Below, one piece after another: positions 44,095 to 53,047 of a stretch of DNA of 64,000 nt. Source of the stretch: Lacisediminimonas profundi (GTDB lineage Bacteria > Pseudomonadota > Gammaproteobacteria > Burkholderiales > Burkholderiaceae_D); contig NZ_VTTH01000005.1 of NCBI RefSeq assembly GCF_008831265.1, positions 310,001 to 374,000 on the forward strand, written 5' to 3'. Numbering within the stretch: the first letter of the stretch is position 1; each line of letters starts with the position of its first letter. The position numbers and the translations under genes are program-made. The notes beneath the pieces were generated by a model. The model searched no databases. It saw nothing but the letters and a program-made list of their open reading frames with translations, and was not told the DNA's origin.

Positions 44095-44757
44095 ATGACC
44101 AGCCCCATCACTCCGCAGCAAAAGCCGACCAAACCCCGCTGGGAGCGCCGCAAGGACGCCCGCCCGCAGGAACTGCTGTCCGCCGCCCTCGAGCTGTTTG
44201 TCGAACGGGGCTATGCGTCTACCCGGCTGGAAGATGTGGCGTCCCGCGCCGGCGTCTCGAAAGGCACGCTGTACCTGTATTTCGAGAACAAGGAAGAACT
44301 GTTCAAGGCGGTCATCCGCGAAAGCCTGACCCCGGTGCTGGACGAAGGCGAGGTCCTGATCGACAACTATGCCGGCAACAGCGCGGACCTGTTCCGCGAC
44401 TTCATCCTGGGCTGGTGGAACAAGGTCGGCGATACCAGCCTGTCCGGCATCACCAAGCTGATGATGGCCGAGGCGGGCAATTTCCCGCAGGCTGCCACCG
44501 TCTATCACGACGAGATCATTTCCCGCAGCAACGACATGATCGTGCGCATCCTGAAACGTGGCATCGGGCGCGGCGAATTCCGCCCGCTCGACCTGAAGCA
44601 CGCCAACATGGTCATTGTTGCCCCCATGCTGACGCTGATGCTATGGAAGCATTCATTCGGCATGTGCCACACCGAACCGATTTCCTCCCCCGACTACCTG
44701 CGCTGCTTCATTGACCTGGTCACGAACGGCCTGCTGTGCGCCCCTGCCAGGGATTGA
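44095..44757 (+). CDS. TetR-family repressor of the RND pump
   Basis: This 220-residue protein has an N-terminal helix-turn-helix domain (ALELFVERGYASTRLEDVAS, then AGVSKGTLYLYFENKEELFK) and an all-helical ligand domain. It is ten bases upstream of the adaptor gene of an RND efflux system and has an operator-like palindrome in its promoter, so it likely represses itself and the pump until a toxic ligand binds. The first visible residues are Pro/Lys-rich. Confidence 0.92.
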   Translation: MTSPITPQQKPTKPRWERRKDARPQELLSAALELFVERGYASTRLEDVASRAGVSKGTLYLYFENKEELFKAVIRESLTPVLDEGEVLIDNYAGNSADLFRDFILGWWNKVGDTSLSGITKLMMAEAGNFPQAATVYHDEIISRSNDMIVRILKRGIGRGEFRPLDLKHANMVIVAPMLTLMLWKHSFGMCHTEPISSPDYLRCFIDLVTNGLLCAPARD

Positions 44758-44766
44758 AGGATATTT

Positions 44767-45960
44767 ATGCTGAAACGTCGTTCGTTCTGGATCGCAATCG
44801 TGGCGCTGCTGCTGGCGGCAATTGCGATCACCGCCATCCAGAAAAGAAAACCGGCCGTGAATCCGCTGAATCCGCCGGCTGCAATGAAGGCGCCGGCCCC
44901 GCTTGAATTCCTGGCAACCGACATCGCCGAAGTCAAATCGGAAGACCTGCGCCAGACGCTGGCGCTGTCGGGCGCGCTGCGTGCGGTCAACCAGGCGGTG
45001 GTGAAGGCACGCATTGCCGGCGACGTGCAAGAAGTGCTGGTGCGCGAAGGCGAGGCGGTGACGGCCGGCCAGGTACTGTTGCGGATGGATGCGCGCGAGT
45101 ACCAGGGAAAGGCGGACCAGGCGCGCGGCGCATTGCAGGCAGCGAAGGCCCAGTTCGACATTGCCACCAAATCGCGCGACAACAACCGGGCGCTGCTGGA
45201 AAAAAACTTCATTTCGAAGAACGCTTTTGACAATGCCGAGAGCCAGTTCGAAATCGCGCGCGCCAATGTCGAATCCGCCCGCGCCGCGCTCGACGTGACG
45301 CAAAAGGCGCTGTCCGACACCGTGGTCCGGGCGCCGATTTCCGGTTTGGTCAGCAGCCGCGCTGTCCAGCCCGGCGAAAAAGTATCGGCCGACAACAAGC
45401 TGCTGGAAATCGTTGACCTGCGCTCGATGGAACTGGAAGGCGCGGTGCCCACTTCCGAGATCACGAGCGTGGTCCTGGGACAGGAAGTAAAGGTACATTT
45501 CGCCGGCATCGCTGCTCCGGTCACCGGCAAGGTGGTGCGCATCAATCCTGCCATCCAGGCCGGTTCGCGCTCGATCATGGTCTATGTGCAGATTGACAAT
45601 CCACAGAACCAGCTGAAATCGGGCATGTTCGGCGACGGCCAGTTGACGTTATCGAAAAAAGCGGGCGTGCTGACCATTCCGCAATCGGCCGTGCGCACTG
45701 ACGCTGGCAGCAACCATGTCTATGCCATCGAGAACGGCGTGGTGGTGCAAAAACCGGTGCGGCTTGGACTGCGCGGCAGCAGCGGAGCCGAACCGGCGGT
45801 GGAAGTGATCGAGGGACTTGCCGCCGGCAACCAGGTGGTGCGTGCCAACCTCGGCAACCTGCGACCCGGAACTGCCGTAAAAGTCATCGGCGCGGTAACG
45901 GCGAACGGTGCCAGTGCGGGTGCCGGTGCCGGCGCCACCTCCGGCGCTTCTTCACGATGA
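44767..45960 (+). CDS. RND efflux periplasmic adaptor (membrane fusion protein)
   Basis: This 397-residue protein is anchored by an N-terminal helix (RRSFWIAIVALLLAAIAITA). It has HlyD/AcrA-type lipoyl halves around AGDVQEVLVREGEAVTAGQV and DTVVRAPISGLVSSRAVQPG, a coiled-coil hairpin between them, then beta-barrel regions. It links the inner-membrane permease to an outer-membrane channel. AAGGA lies six bases before the ATG. The tail is a Gly/Ala/Ser low-complexity segment. It is co-transcribed with tetR and the permease. Confidence 0.94.
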   Translation: MLKRRSFWIAIVALLLAAIAITAIQKRKPAVNPLNPPAAMKAPAPLEFLATDIAEVKSEDLRQTLALSGALRAVNQAVVKARIAGDVQEVLVREGEAVTAGQVLLRMDAREYQGKADQARGALQAAKAQFDIATKSRDNNRALLEKNFISKNAFDNAESQFEIARANVESARAALDVTQKALSDTVVRAPISGLVSSRAVQPGEKVSADNKLLEIVDLRSMELEGAVPTSEITSVVLGQEVKVHFAGIAAPVTGKVVRINPAIQAGSRSIMVYVQIDNPQNQLKSGMFGDGQLTLSKKAGVLTIPQSAVRTDAGSNHVYAIENGVVVQKPVRLGLRGSSGAEPAVEVIEGLAAGNQVVRANLGNLRPGTAVKVIGAVTANGASAGAGAGATSGASSR

Positions 45961-45995
45961 ACCTCCCCTCTCACAGCACGGCAAGGACCTGAACC

Positions 45996-48900
45996 ATGTG
46001 GTTCACTCGCATCAGCATCGGCAACCCGGTACTGGCCACCATGATGATGCTGGCCTTCGTGGTGCTTGGCCTTTTTTCCTACGAGCGGCTGCGGGTCGAC
46101 CAGTACCCGGACGTGACTTTTCCGGTCGTGGTGGTGCAGACCAATTACCCGGGCGCCGCGCCGGAAACGGTCGAGTCCGACGTCACCCGCAAGGTGGAGG
46201 AGGTGGTCAACACCATCAATGGCATCAACAGCCTGACGTCCCGTTCCTACGAAGGGGCGTCGGTCGTGGTCATCGAGTTCGCGCTGACGGTCGATCCGGC
46301 GCAGGCGGCGCAGGATGTGCGGGAAAAGGTTGCGCTGGTCAAGTCGGCCTTTCGCAAGGAAGTGGAAGAGCCGCGCGTGACCCGCTACGACCCGGCCGAC
46401 CGTCCGATCTACTCGGTGTCCGTGTCCGCCGAGCCGGGCAGCAAGGAACGCAGCCTGCGCGAGCTGACCACGATCGCCGACCAGGTAGTCAAGAAGCGTC
46501 TTGAAAATGTGCGAGGCGTCGGTTCGGTGACGCTGGTCGGCGGGGTCAAGCGCGAAATCCAGATTTATGTGAAGCCGCAGCAAATGGAAGCGCTCGGGAT
46601 CGGCGTCGACCATATCATCAATGCAGTGCGCAACGAGAACCAGGAGTTGCCGACCGGCGCCATCCGCGGCAGCGCCGACGAACGCGTGGTCCAGGTGCAG
46701 GGCCGGATCCGCAATCCGGAAGAATTCAGCCGCATCATCGTCGCCCGCCGCGGCGGCCAGCCGGTCACCCTGGACCAGGTTGCCAGGGTGGTCGACAGCC
46801 AGCAGGAACAAGAGTCGCTGGCCCTGTACAACGGCCAGCGCACCATGGCGCTGGACATACTCAAGGCGCAGGGCCAGAACACGATCGATGTAGCCGACGG
46901 CCTGCGCGCCGCGCTGCGCGACCTGGAGCCGACGCTGAAAGCGCTTTATCCGGGAGTCCGCACCGAAGTCATCAAGGATGGCGCGCGCCAGATCCGGGTC
47001 GGGGTGGATAACGTGCGCCGCACGCTGATCGAAGGCGCGCTGCTGACGGTGCTGATCGTGTTCCTGTTCCTGAATTCCTGGCGCTCGACCGTGATCACCG
47101 GCCTGACACTACCGGTGGCGCTGATCGGCACTTTCCTGTTCATGGACCTGTTCGGCTTCACCATCAACATGATCACGCTGATGGCCATGTCGCTGTGCGT
47201 CGGTTTGCTGATCGACGACGCCATCGTGGTCAGGGAAAACATCGTGCGCCACGCCGGCATGAAGGTCGGCGGCCGGTTCAAGAGCCACAAGGAAGCGGCG
47301 CTGGAAGGCACGGCGGAAATCGGCCTGGCGGTGCTGGCCACTACCCTCTCGATCGTCGCGGTGTTCCTGCCAGTCGGCTTCATGGGCGGCATCATCGGCC
47401 GTTTCTTCCACCAGTTCGGGGTGACGGTGGCGGCGGCCGTCCTGATCTCGATGTTCGTCTCGTTCACGCTCGATCCCATGCTGTCCTCGATCTGGCCCGA
47501 CCCGGACGCGCACGCCAGCACCCGCCGCACCGAGGGCTGGTATGCGAAGACCATCGGCCGTGTCCTTGGTAAATTCGATGACGGCGTGGAGTGGCTGTCG
47601 CGCACCTACCAGGGCTTGCTGCGGTGGTCACTGCGGCACCGCATCGCCACGCTGCTGATCGCTGCTGCAGCTTTCTTCGGTGGCCTGGCGCTACCGGCTG
47701 CCGGGCTGATCGGGACCGAATTCGTGCCACAGGCCGACTATTCGGAAACCGGCGTGACATTCTTTACGCCGGTCGGGTCCTCGCTCGAATTCACCGAGTC
47801 GAAGGCGCGCCAGGTGGAAGCCGTGCTGCGTGAATTTCCCGAGGTGCGCGACCTGTACACGACCATCAACACCGGCCTGGCGCAGGGCCGCAACTACGCA
47901 ACGGTTTTCATACGCCTGTCGCCGCGCAGCGAACGCAAGCGCAGCACCACGCAAATGGCAACGCCGATGCGTGAACGGCTGAACAGCCTGGCTGGCGTTA
48001 CGGTCACCCATATCGGCTCGCTGGATGGCATGGGCGGCGACAACAAGCAGTTGCGCCTGTCCATCCTCGGCCCCGACCTGCAACAGCTGGCACGCATGTC
48101 CGAGGAGTTGCAGCGCAAGATGCGGGCAATACCCGGCGTGGTCGACCTCGATTCCAGCCTGAAGGCCGACAAGCCGTCGATCTCGGTGCAAGCGCGGCGC
48201 GACATTGCGGCCGACCTGGGCATCGGCGTGGCGCAGATCGGCGGCGCCCTGCGGCCCCTGCTGGCCGGCGAAATCGCCAGCAACTGGCGCGCCCCGGACG
48301 ACGAAAATTACGACGTCACCGTGCGCCTGTCGCCGGCCGACCGCAATAATCCGGACGACCTGCTGCGGCTGATGCTCCCCAGCTCGCAGCTCAATGCCGA
48401 CGGCTCGCCGCGCATGGTGCCGCTGCGGCAGGTCGCGACCATCGAGCCGTCGGTCGGCGCCAGCCAGATCAACCGGCGCGACCTGAACCGCGAAGTGGAA
48501 CTGTCGGCCAACGTGGTCGGCCGCGCCTCCGGCCAGGTCAGCACCGAGATCAGGAAGGCGCTGGAATCCATGAACTGGCCGGCGGGTTACCGCTACCAGG
48601 TCGGCGGCGCCACCAAGAACATGCAGGAATCCTTCGGCTACGCGGTCTCGGCGCTGGCGCTGGCAATCATCTTCATCTACATGATCCTGGCGTCCCAGTT
48701 CGCCAGCTTCCTGCAGCCGCTGGCGATCATGTCGGCGCTGCCACTGACCCTGATCGGTGTGTTCCTGTCGCTGATGTTGTTCCGCTCGACGCTGAACATG
48801 TTCTCCATCATCGGCTTCATCATGCTGATGGGGCTGGTCACCAAGAACGCCATCCTGCTGGTGGATTATGCCAACCAGGCGCGCAAGGCCGGCAGCACGC

Positions 48901-49211
48901 GGTTCGAGGCGCTGCTGGAGGCTGCCCATGTAAGGCTGCGGCCGATCCTGATGACCACGCTGGCGATGGTGTTCGGCATGGTGCCGCTGGCCTTTGGCAT
49001 GTCGGAAGGTTCCGAACAGCGCGCGCCGATGGGACAGGCTGTCATCGGCGGCATCATCACCTCGTCGATACTGACGCTGGTGGTGGTTCCCGTGATCTAT
49101 ACCTACCTGGACGACCTGGCGGCCTGGGCCCGGCGCCGCTGGCGCGCGCCCACGCCCGCGGGTGGCCAGGCCACGCTTGCACCGCAGTCGAAGAAAAACG
49201 ATGTCGTTTGA
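45996..49211 (+). CDS. RND multidrug efflux permease
   Basis: This 1071-residue inner-membrane proton antiporter has 12 helices and two large periplasmic loops. The HAE1-type N-terminus MWFTRISIGNPVLATMMMLA, the proton-relay segment GLLIDDAIVVREN near residue 405, and the second half SALPLTLIGVFLSLMLF are visible. It exports drugs or solvents with the adaptor upstream and probably the TolC protein encoded 1 kb downstream. The spacer to the adaptor is 35 bp with AAGGA. The tail is short and charged. Confidence 0.95.
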   Translation: MWFTRISIGNPVLATMMMLAFVVLGLFSYERLRVDQYPDVTFPVVVVQTNYPGAAPETVESDVTRKVEEVVNTINGINSLTSRSYEGASVVVIEFALTVDPAQAAQDVREKVALVKSAFRKEVEEPRVTRYDPADRPIYSVSVSAEPGSKERSLRELTTIADQVVKKRLENVRGVGSVTLVGGVKREIQIYVKPQQMEALGIGVDHIINAVRNENQELPTGAIRGSADERVVQVQGRIRNPEEFSRIIVARRGGQPVTLDQVARVVDSQQEQESLALYNGQRTMALDILKAQGQNTIDVADGLRAALRDLEPTLKALYPGVRTEVIKDGARQIRVGVDNVRRTLIEGALLTVLIVFLFLNSWRSTVITGLTLPVALIGTFLFMDLFGFTINMITLMAMSLCVGLLIDDAIVVRENIVRHAGMKVGGRFKSHKEAALEGTAEIGLAVLATTLSIVAVFLPVGFMGGIIGRFFHQFGVTVAAAVLISMFVSFTLDPMLSSIWPDPDAHASTRRTEGWYAKTIGRVLGKFDDGVEWLSRTYQGLLRWSLRHRIATLLIAAAAFFGGLALPAAGLIGTEFVPQADYSETGVTFFTPVGSSLEFTESKARQVEAVLREFPEVRDLYTTINTGLAQGRNYATVFIRLSPRSERKRSTTQMATPMRERLNSLAGVTVTHIGSLDGMGGDNKQLRLSILGPDLQQLARMSEELQRKMRAIPGVVDLDSSLKADKPSISVQARRDIAADLGIGVAQIGGALRPLLAGEIASNWRAPDDENYDVTVRLSPADRNNPDDLLRLMLPSSQLNADGSPRMVPLRQVATIEPSVGASQINRRDLNREVELSANVVGRASGQVSTEIRKALESMNWPAGYRYQVGGATKNMQESFGYAVSALALAIIFIYMILASQFASFLQPLAIMSALPLTLIGVFLSLMLFRSTLNMFSIIGFIMLMGLVTKNAILLVDYANQARKAGSTRFEALLEAAHVRLRPILMTTLAMVFGMVPLAFGMSEGSEQRAPMGQAVIGGIITSSILTLVVVPVIYTYLDDLAAWARRRWRAPTPAGGQATLAPQSKKNDVV

Positions 49212-49254
49212 TAGAATGCGCGCTGACCGTCCTCACCAAAATTCCTACTGAATA

Positions 49255-49908
49255 ATGAAAACCGAAGAAGCCCGTTTCAACATGATCGAGCAACAGATCC
49301 GCCCCTGGAACGTGCTCGATCCCGAGGTGCTGAACCTGCTGATGATCGTCAAGCGCGAGGATTTCGTGCCGGCAGCCCACCGCAATCTGGCGTTCATGGA
49401 CACCGAAGTGCCGCTGCCATGCGGTGAAAACATGCTGCCGCCGCGGGTGGAAGCACGCATCCTGCAGGAAGCCGGCGTCAAGAAGCACGAGACCGTGCTG
49501 GAAATCGGGGCCGGCTCGGGCTACATGGCGGCCTTGCTGGCCCATCGCGCCCGGCATGTGACCACGGTCGAGATCGAACCGGAACTCAAGTCACTGGCCG
49601 CGAAAAACCTTGCCAGCTACGGCCTGGTCAATGTCGACGTGCTCGAGGGTGACGGCGCGCGCGGCTTCAACCGCGGCACCCAGTACGACGTCATCGTCAT
49701 CTCCGGTTCGCTGCCGGTCCTGCCGGATGAATTCCTGCAGCAAATGAAAGTTGGGGGGCGCCTGCTGGCCTTCATCGGACAGGCGCCGGTGATGCAAGCA
49801 CAACGCATCACCCGCATGTCGGAAAGCGAGTACCGCACCGAGACCCTGTTCGAGACCAACGTCAAGCCGCTGCGCAATGCGGTGCGGCCGTCACATTTCC
49901 GCTTCTGA
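49255..49908 (+). CDS. Protein-L-isoaspartate O-methyltransferase-family protein
   Basis: This 217-residue SAM-dependent methyltransferase has the PCMT layout: MIEQQIRPWNVLDPEVLNLL at the start, the VPLPCGENMLPPRVEARILQ substrate loop near residue 45, and SAM motif VLEIGAGSGYMAALLAHRA near 82. It may repair isoaspartyl proteins, although members in the tolC context are sometimes divergent. It is followed at two bases by the rhodanese gene and then tolC, a conserved Burkholderiales order. Confidence 0.88.
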   Translation: MKTEEARFNMIEQQIRPWNVLDPEVLNLLMIVKREDFVPAAHRNLAFMDTEVPLPCGENMLPPRVEARILQEAGVKKHETVLEIGAGSGYMAALLAHRARHVTTVEIEPELKSLAAKNLASYGLVNVDVLEGDGARGFNRGTQYDVIVISGSLPVLPDEFLQQMKVGGRLLAFIGQAPVMQAQRITRMSESEYRTETLFETNVKPLRNAVRPSHFRF

Positions 49909-49910
49909 GC

Positions 49911-50234
49911 ATGAAACATCTCACGGCCCCCGAACTCGCCCTGCGCCTGGCCGACACCAGTCAGCCAGCGCCGATCCTGCTCGACGTGCGCGAGCCGTGG
50001 GAATTCCAGACCTGCCACATCGCGGGCGCGACCCTGATACCGATGAACACCGTGTCGGCGCGCCAGCAGGAGCTGGACCCGGATGCGGAAATCGTCTGCA
50101 TCTGCCACCACGGCGCGCGCAGCATGGCGGTGGCTGCCTTTCTCGAACGCCAGGGCTTCGGCAACGTAAGCAACCTGAGCGGCGGCGTCCATGCATGGGC
50201 GGCGCAAGTGGACGGCACCATGCCGACCTACTGA
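49911..50234 (+). CDS. Single-domain rhodanese-like sulfurtransferase
   Basis: This 107-residue protein has one rhodanese domain with active-site loop CICHHGARSMAVA near residue 62. The reactive cysteine is followed by HHGARS, typical of GlpE/PspE-like small rhodaneses. It starts two bases after the methyltransferase stop, so translation is probably coupled. It lies just upstream of tolC. The cellular sulfur acceptor is unknown. Confidence 0.9.
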   Translation: MKHLTAPELALRLADTSQPAPILLDVREPWEFQTCHIAGATLIPMNTVSARQQELDPDAEIVCICHHGARSMAVAAFLERQGFGNVSNLSGGVHAWAAQVDGTMPTY

Positions 50235-50262
50235 ACATACTGATCGACCAAGCGGAGAATCC

Positions 50263-51588
50263 ATGCGCACCACCCTCATCGCCACCCTGCTTGCCAGCAC
50301 CTTTGCTGTCAGCGACATCCATGCCGCAGACTTGCTGCAGGTGTACCGGGAGGCGCTGGCGAACGATGCGGTAATTACCAGCGCCCGCGCCGCCCTGGCA
50401 GCCGGCCGGGAACGTGAACCGCAAGGATTTGCGCAGCTGCTGCCAACGATCGGGCTGGGCGCGGGCAGCACCCGGACCCTGGCGGACATCTCGGCGCCGG
50501 GCTTGGCCAGCGATCGCAATAACACCACCAACTCCTACGCCATCTCGCTGACGCAGCCGCTGTTCCGGCTTGGCAACTGGGAAGCGTGGCAACAAAGCAA
50601 GCTGCAGGTCGCCGCCACCGAGGCGGTGTATGCGCAAGCACAGCAAGACCTGATGGTGCGGGTATCGCAGGCCTATTTCGATGTGCTGGCCTCGCAGGAC
50701 GCACTGGCCACGGTCCAAGCGCAAAAGCTGGCAATCACCGAACAACTGGCGTCGGCCAAGCGCAATTTCGAAGTCGGCACAGCGACCATTACTGACACGC
50801 ACGAAGCGCAGGCCCGTTACGACCTCGCGGTCGCGCAGGAATTCGCCGCCGAGAGCGACTTGCAGATCAAGCGGGCGGCTTTGCAGCAGATCATAGGCAA
50901 GCCGGCCGGACCGCTGGCCCCGTTCAAACCCGGACTGACGCTCACGCCCCCCCAGCCGGCGGGCATGGAAGAGTGGGTGTCGAGCGCCGAAGCACAGAAC
51001 TACGGCGTGGTCGGCCAGCAGCTGGCGGTGGAAATCGCCCAGCGCGAGATCAAGCGCAACCGGGCCGGCCATGCGCCGACCGTCGACCTGCTCGCCAGCC
51101 GCGGCCGCAACGTGATCAACGGCTCGACCCTGACCTCGGCGCTGTCGTCAATGAGCACCAATACCACCCAGCTCGGCGTGCAACTGAACGTGCCGCTGTT
51201 CTCCGGCTTTGCGGTAACCAGTCGCGTGCGGGAAGCCATCGCGCTGCAGGACAAAGCGCGTTCGGACCTGGAGAACGCGCGCCGCGTTGCGGCGCAGGGC
51301 GCACGCCAGGCCTTCGTCGGCGTGTCCAGCGGACTGGCCCAGGTGCGGGCACTGGAAGCAGCCGAAGTATCGAGCAAGTCCGCCCTCGAATCGAACCAGC
51401 TGGGTTACCAGGTTGGCGTGCGCATCAACATCGACGTGCTCAATGCGCAGCAGCAGTTGTTCTCGACCCGCCGCGATCTTGCGCGCGCGCGCTATGACAC
51501 GGTAATCAACGGCCTGCGCCTGAAAAACGCGGCCGGGGTGCTGAAGGAAGACGACCTGGTGCAGGTCAATTCGCTGCTGCAGCCCTGA
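50263..51588 (+). CDS. tolC: TolC-family outer-membrane channel
   Basis: This 441-residue protein has a signal peptide ending near DIHAAD and the TolC repeat organisation of two outer-membrane efflux protein domains, with LLQVYREALANDAVITSARA at the start and SALESNQLGYQVGVRINIDV near residue 380. It forms the trimeric tunnel for type I secretion and RND pumps. The ATG at 50263 has GGAG six bases upstream. waaA, which often follows tolC in related genomes, is not next; an orphan gene is. Confidence 0.93.
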   Translation: MRTTLIATLLASTFAVSDIHAADLLQVYREALANDAVITSARAALAAGREREPQGFAQLLPTIGLGAGSTRTLADISAPGLASDRNNTTNSYAISLTQPLFRLGNWEAWQQSKLQVAATEAVYAQAQQDLMVRVSQAYFDVLASQDALATVQAQKLAITEQLASAKRNFEVGTATITDTHEAQARYDLAVAQEFAAESDLQIKRAALQQIIGKPAGPLAPFKPGLTLTPPQPAGMEEWVSSAEAQNYGVVGQQLAVEIAQREIKRNRAGHAPTVDLLASRGRNVINGSTLTSALSSMSTNTTQLGVQLNVPLFSGFAVTSRVREAIALQDKARSDLENARRVAAQGARQAFVGVSSGLAQVRALEAAEVSSKSALESNQLGYQVGVRINIDVLNAQQQLFSTRRDLARARYDTVINGLRLKNAAGVLKEDDLVQVNSLLQP

Positions 51589-51598
51589 TTCAATCTGC

Positions 51599-51614
51599 GC
51601 GGCGCCGGCGCCGC
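51599..51614. terminator. 16-bp palindrome after tolC
   Basis: GCGGCGCCGGCGCCGC is a perfect palindrome 11 bp after the tolC stop. A second inverted repeat, ATCCGGGC (51705) / GCCCGGAT (51725), follows. Either may end the tolC transcript; no T-tract is present. Confidence 0.4.
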
Positions 51615-51817
51615 ACGAAAGCGGCCGAGGGCCGGCAGCCAGCCTGCCCCCAAGAAGGGCATCCGGCGTCCAGCTTTTCCGCTTGACGAGCACACAGGCG
51701 AGCAATCCGGGCGGTCAAAGGGCAGCCCGGATCGCCGTCGCCATGCGTGACTAACTATTCAGAACCCGTAGCGCGTGCCTGCGACTCACGGCCCTCGACC
51801 ATCACGAGGAGACCGAG

Positions 51818-52867
51818 ATGCAACGTACATCCAGAAAACATCCAGGCCTGCCTGTCGGCGGCCCGGCACGCCAGGCGCCCGTCACGAAGATCACCACGGG
51901 GCTCCCCACTACCAGTACATCAGCCCGCCCGAAGCGGACGGGCATGCTTGCCCTGTCACTGCGCGCCAATCGCATCCCCCATGCACCGGTGCAGCCGCGC
52001 TCATACCTTCCGCCGCAGTTGAAAGTGCGGCAAGGGACGAAGCAAGAAGCGTTGCTGCAAGATGCCTTGATGGACGCACTCGTGGAACACCTGGTGCAAG
52101 CAAGCTGGCGAGCGGAATCTTGCCCGGAGTCCGATCGGATGGCGCAACGCACTGCCACCGGACTCGGCATGCTGCGCGACTGGATCATCGGCATGACCAG
52201 CATGACCAGTCCGGCGATCGCTCTTGATCTGCCGTATGTGCGACGGAAAATCGTCATGCAGATGAGCGCCGTCGCGGCGCCGATGGCGACGCGCATGGCG
52301 CTGGTGATGGCTTGCCTGATGGCGGCACAAGCAAGCGGCTACCGGCATGGCGCCCGGCTGCAAATGGATTTCGTGAAGATGGCCAACCGTGCGCCGGATG
52401 AGGAGCGCCTGGCACTCCTGCTGGCAGCCTGCTGCACCACAGGGCCACGCACTTCCACCAATGACAGCCTCGGACTTGGCTGCGCGCTGGCGGCAGACGC
52501 ACTGCGCAACTTGCAGGAAGATCCGCTGCGCCGCGCGCTGGTCGCCGCGGCCCGGCTGGTCACCAGCCTCGCCGCGCAAGCCGCTGGTGCGCCTGGACCG
52601 CGCCTGCACTGTCTGGAGGAATTCATCACCATGCTCGCCAGCCACCTGCGCCGGCAACTGCCCGAATGCGCCGAGGTGAGGACGCTGGTCAGGCGCTGCG
52701 CCGGGAGACTGGCGGGACTGCTGGCCCCGCTGCCCCATGGCTGGGCCATCGCCCTTCGTACCGACCTGAAAACGATCGAAGCCGACGCGCGGCAGAACCT
52801 GGAACGGCTGGCAGGGGCACATCTGGAGCAGATGGAGCAGCTGGTGCAGGATTGCACACAGTCCTGA
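51818..52867 (+). CDS. Orphan alpha-helical protein of unknown function
   Basis: This 349-residue protein is not recognised. Residues 1-60 are basic and low in structure (Arg, Lys, Pro, Thr rich). From about 75 on it looks entirely helical, with repeated Ala/Leu-rich segments such as MALVMACLMAAQASG and LVAAARLVTSLAAQAAG. These are too interrupted by charge for certain membrane helices. There is no signal peptide. The ATG has GAGGAG six bases upstream, which supports real expression. It lies alone between tolC and the second efflux operon, and could be a secreted or effector-like protein (inference). Confidence 0.65.
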   Translation: MQRTSRKHPGLPVGGPARQAPVTKITTGLPTTSTSARPKRTGMLALSLRANRIPHAPVQPRSYLPPQLKVRQGTKQEALLQDALMDALVEHLVQASWRAESCPESDRMAQRTATGLGMLRDWIIGMTSMTSPAIALDLPYVRRKIVMQMSAVAAPMATRMALVMACLMAAQASGYRHGARLQMDFVKMANRAPDEERLALLLAACCTTGPRTSTNDSLGLGCALAADALRNLQEDPLRRALVAAARLVTSLAAQAAGAPGPRLHCLEEFITMLASHLRRQLPECAEVRTLVRRCAGRLAGLLAPLPHGWAIALRTDLKTIEADARQNLERLAGAHLEQMEQLVQDCTQS

Positions 52868-53047
52868 TGCGGCGGCCATTGCACGGCACACGCCACATCG
52901 GGCCTCGCGCCCCATGAACCATGGCCAGACCCATGTTGTTTTTCCGATATACTCGACCGGGCAATGCCACGCCCGCCGTGGCATGTTCCCTGCTTGAAGC
53001 GTTCGCTGCCCATGTCGGCCCGCGCCGCTTTCCGACTCAAGAAAACC

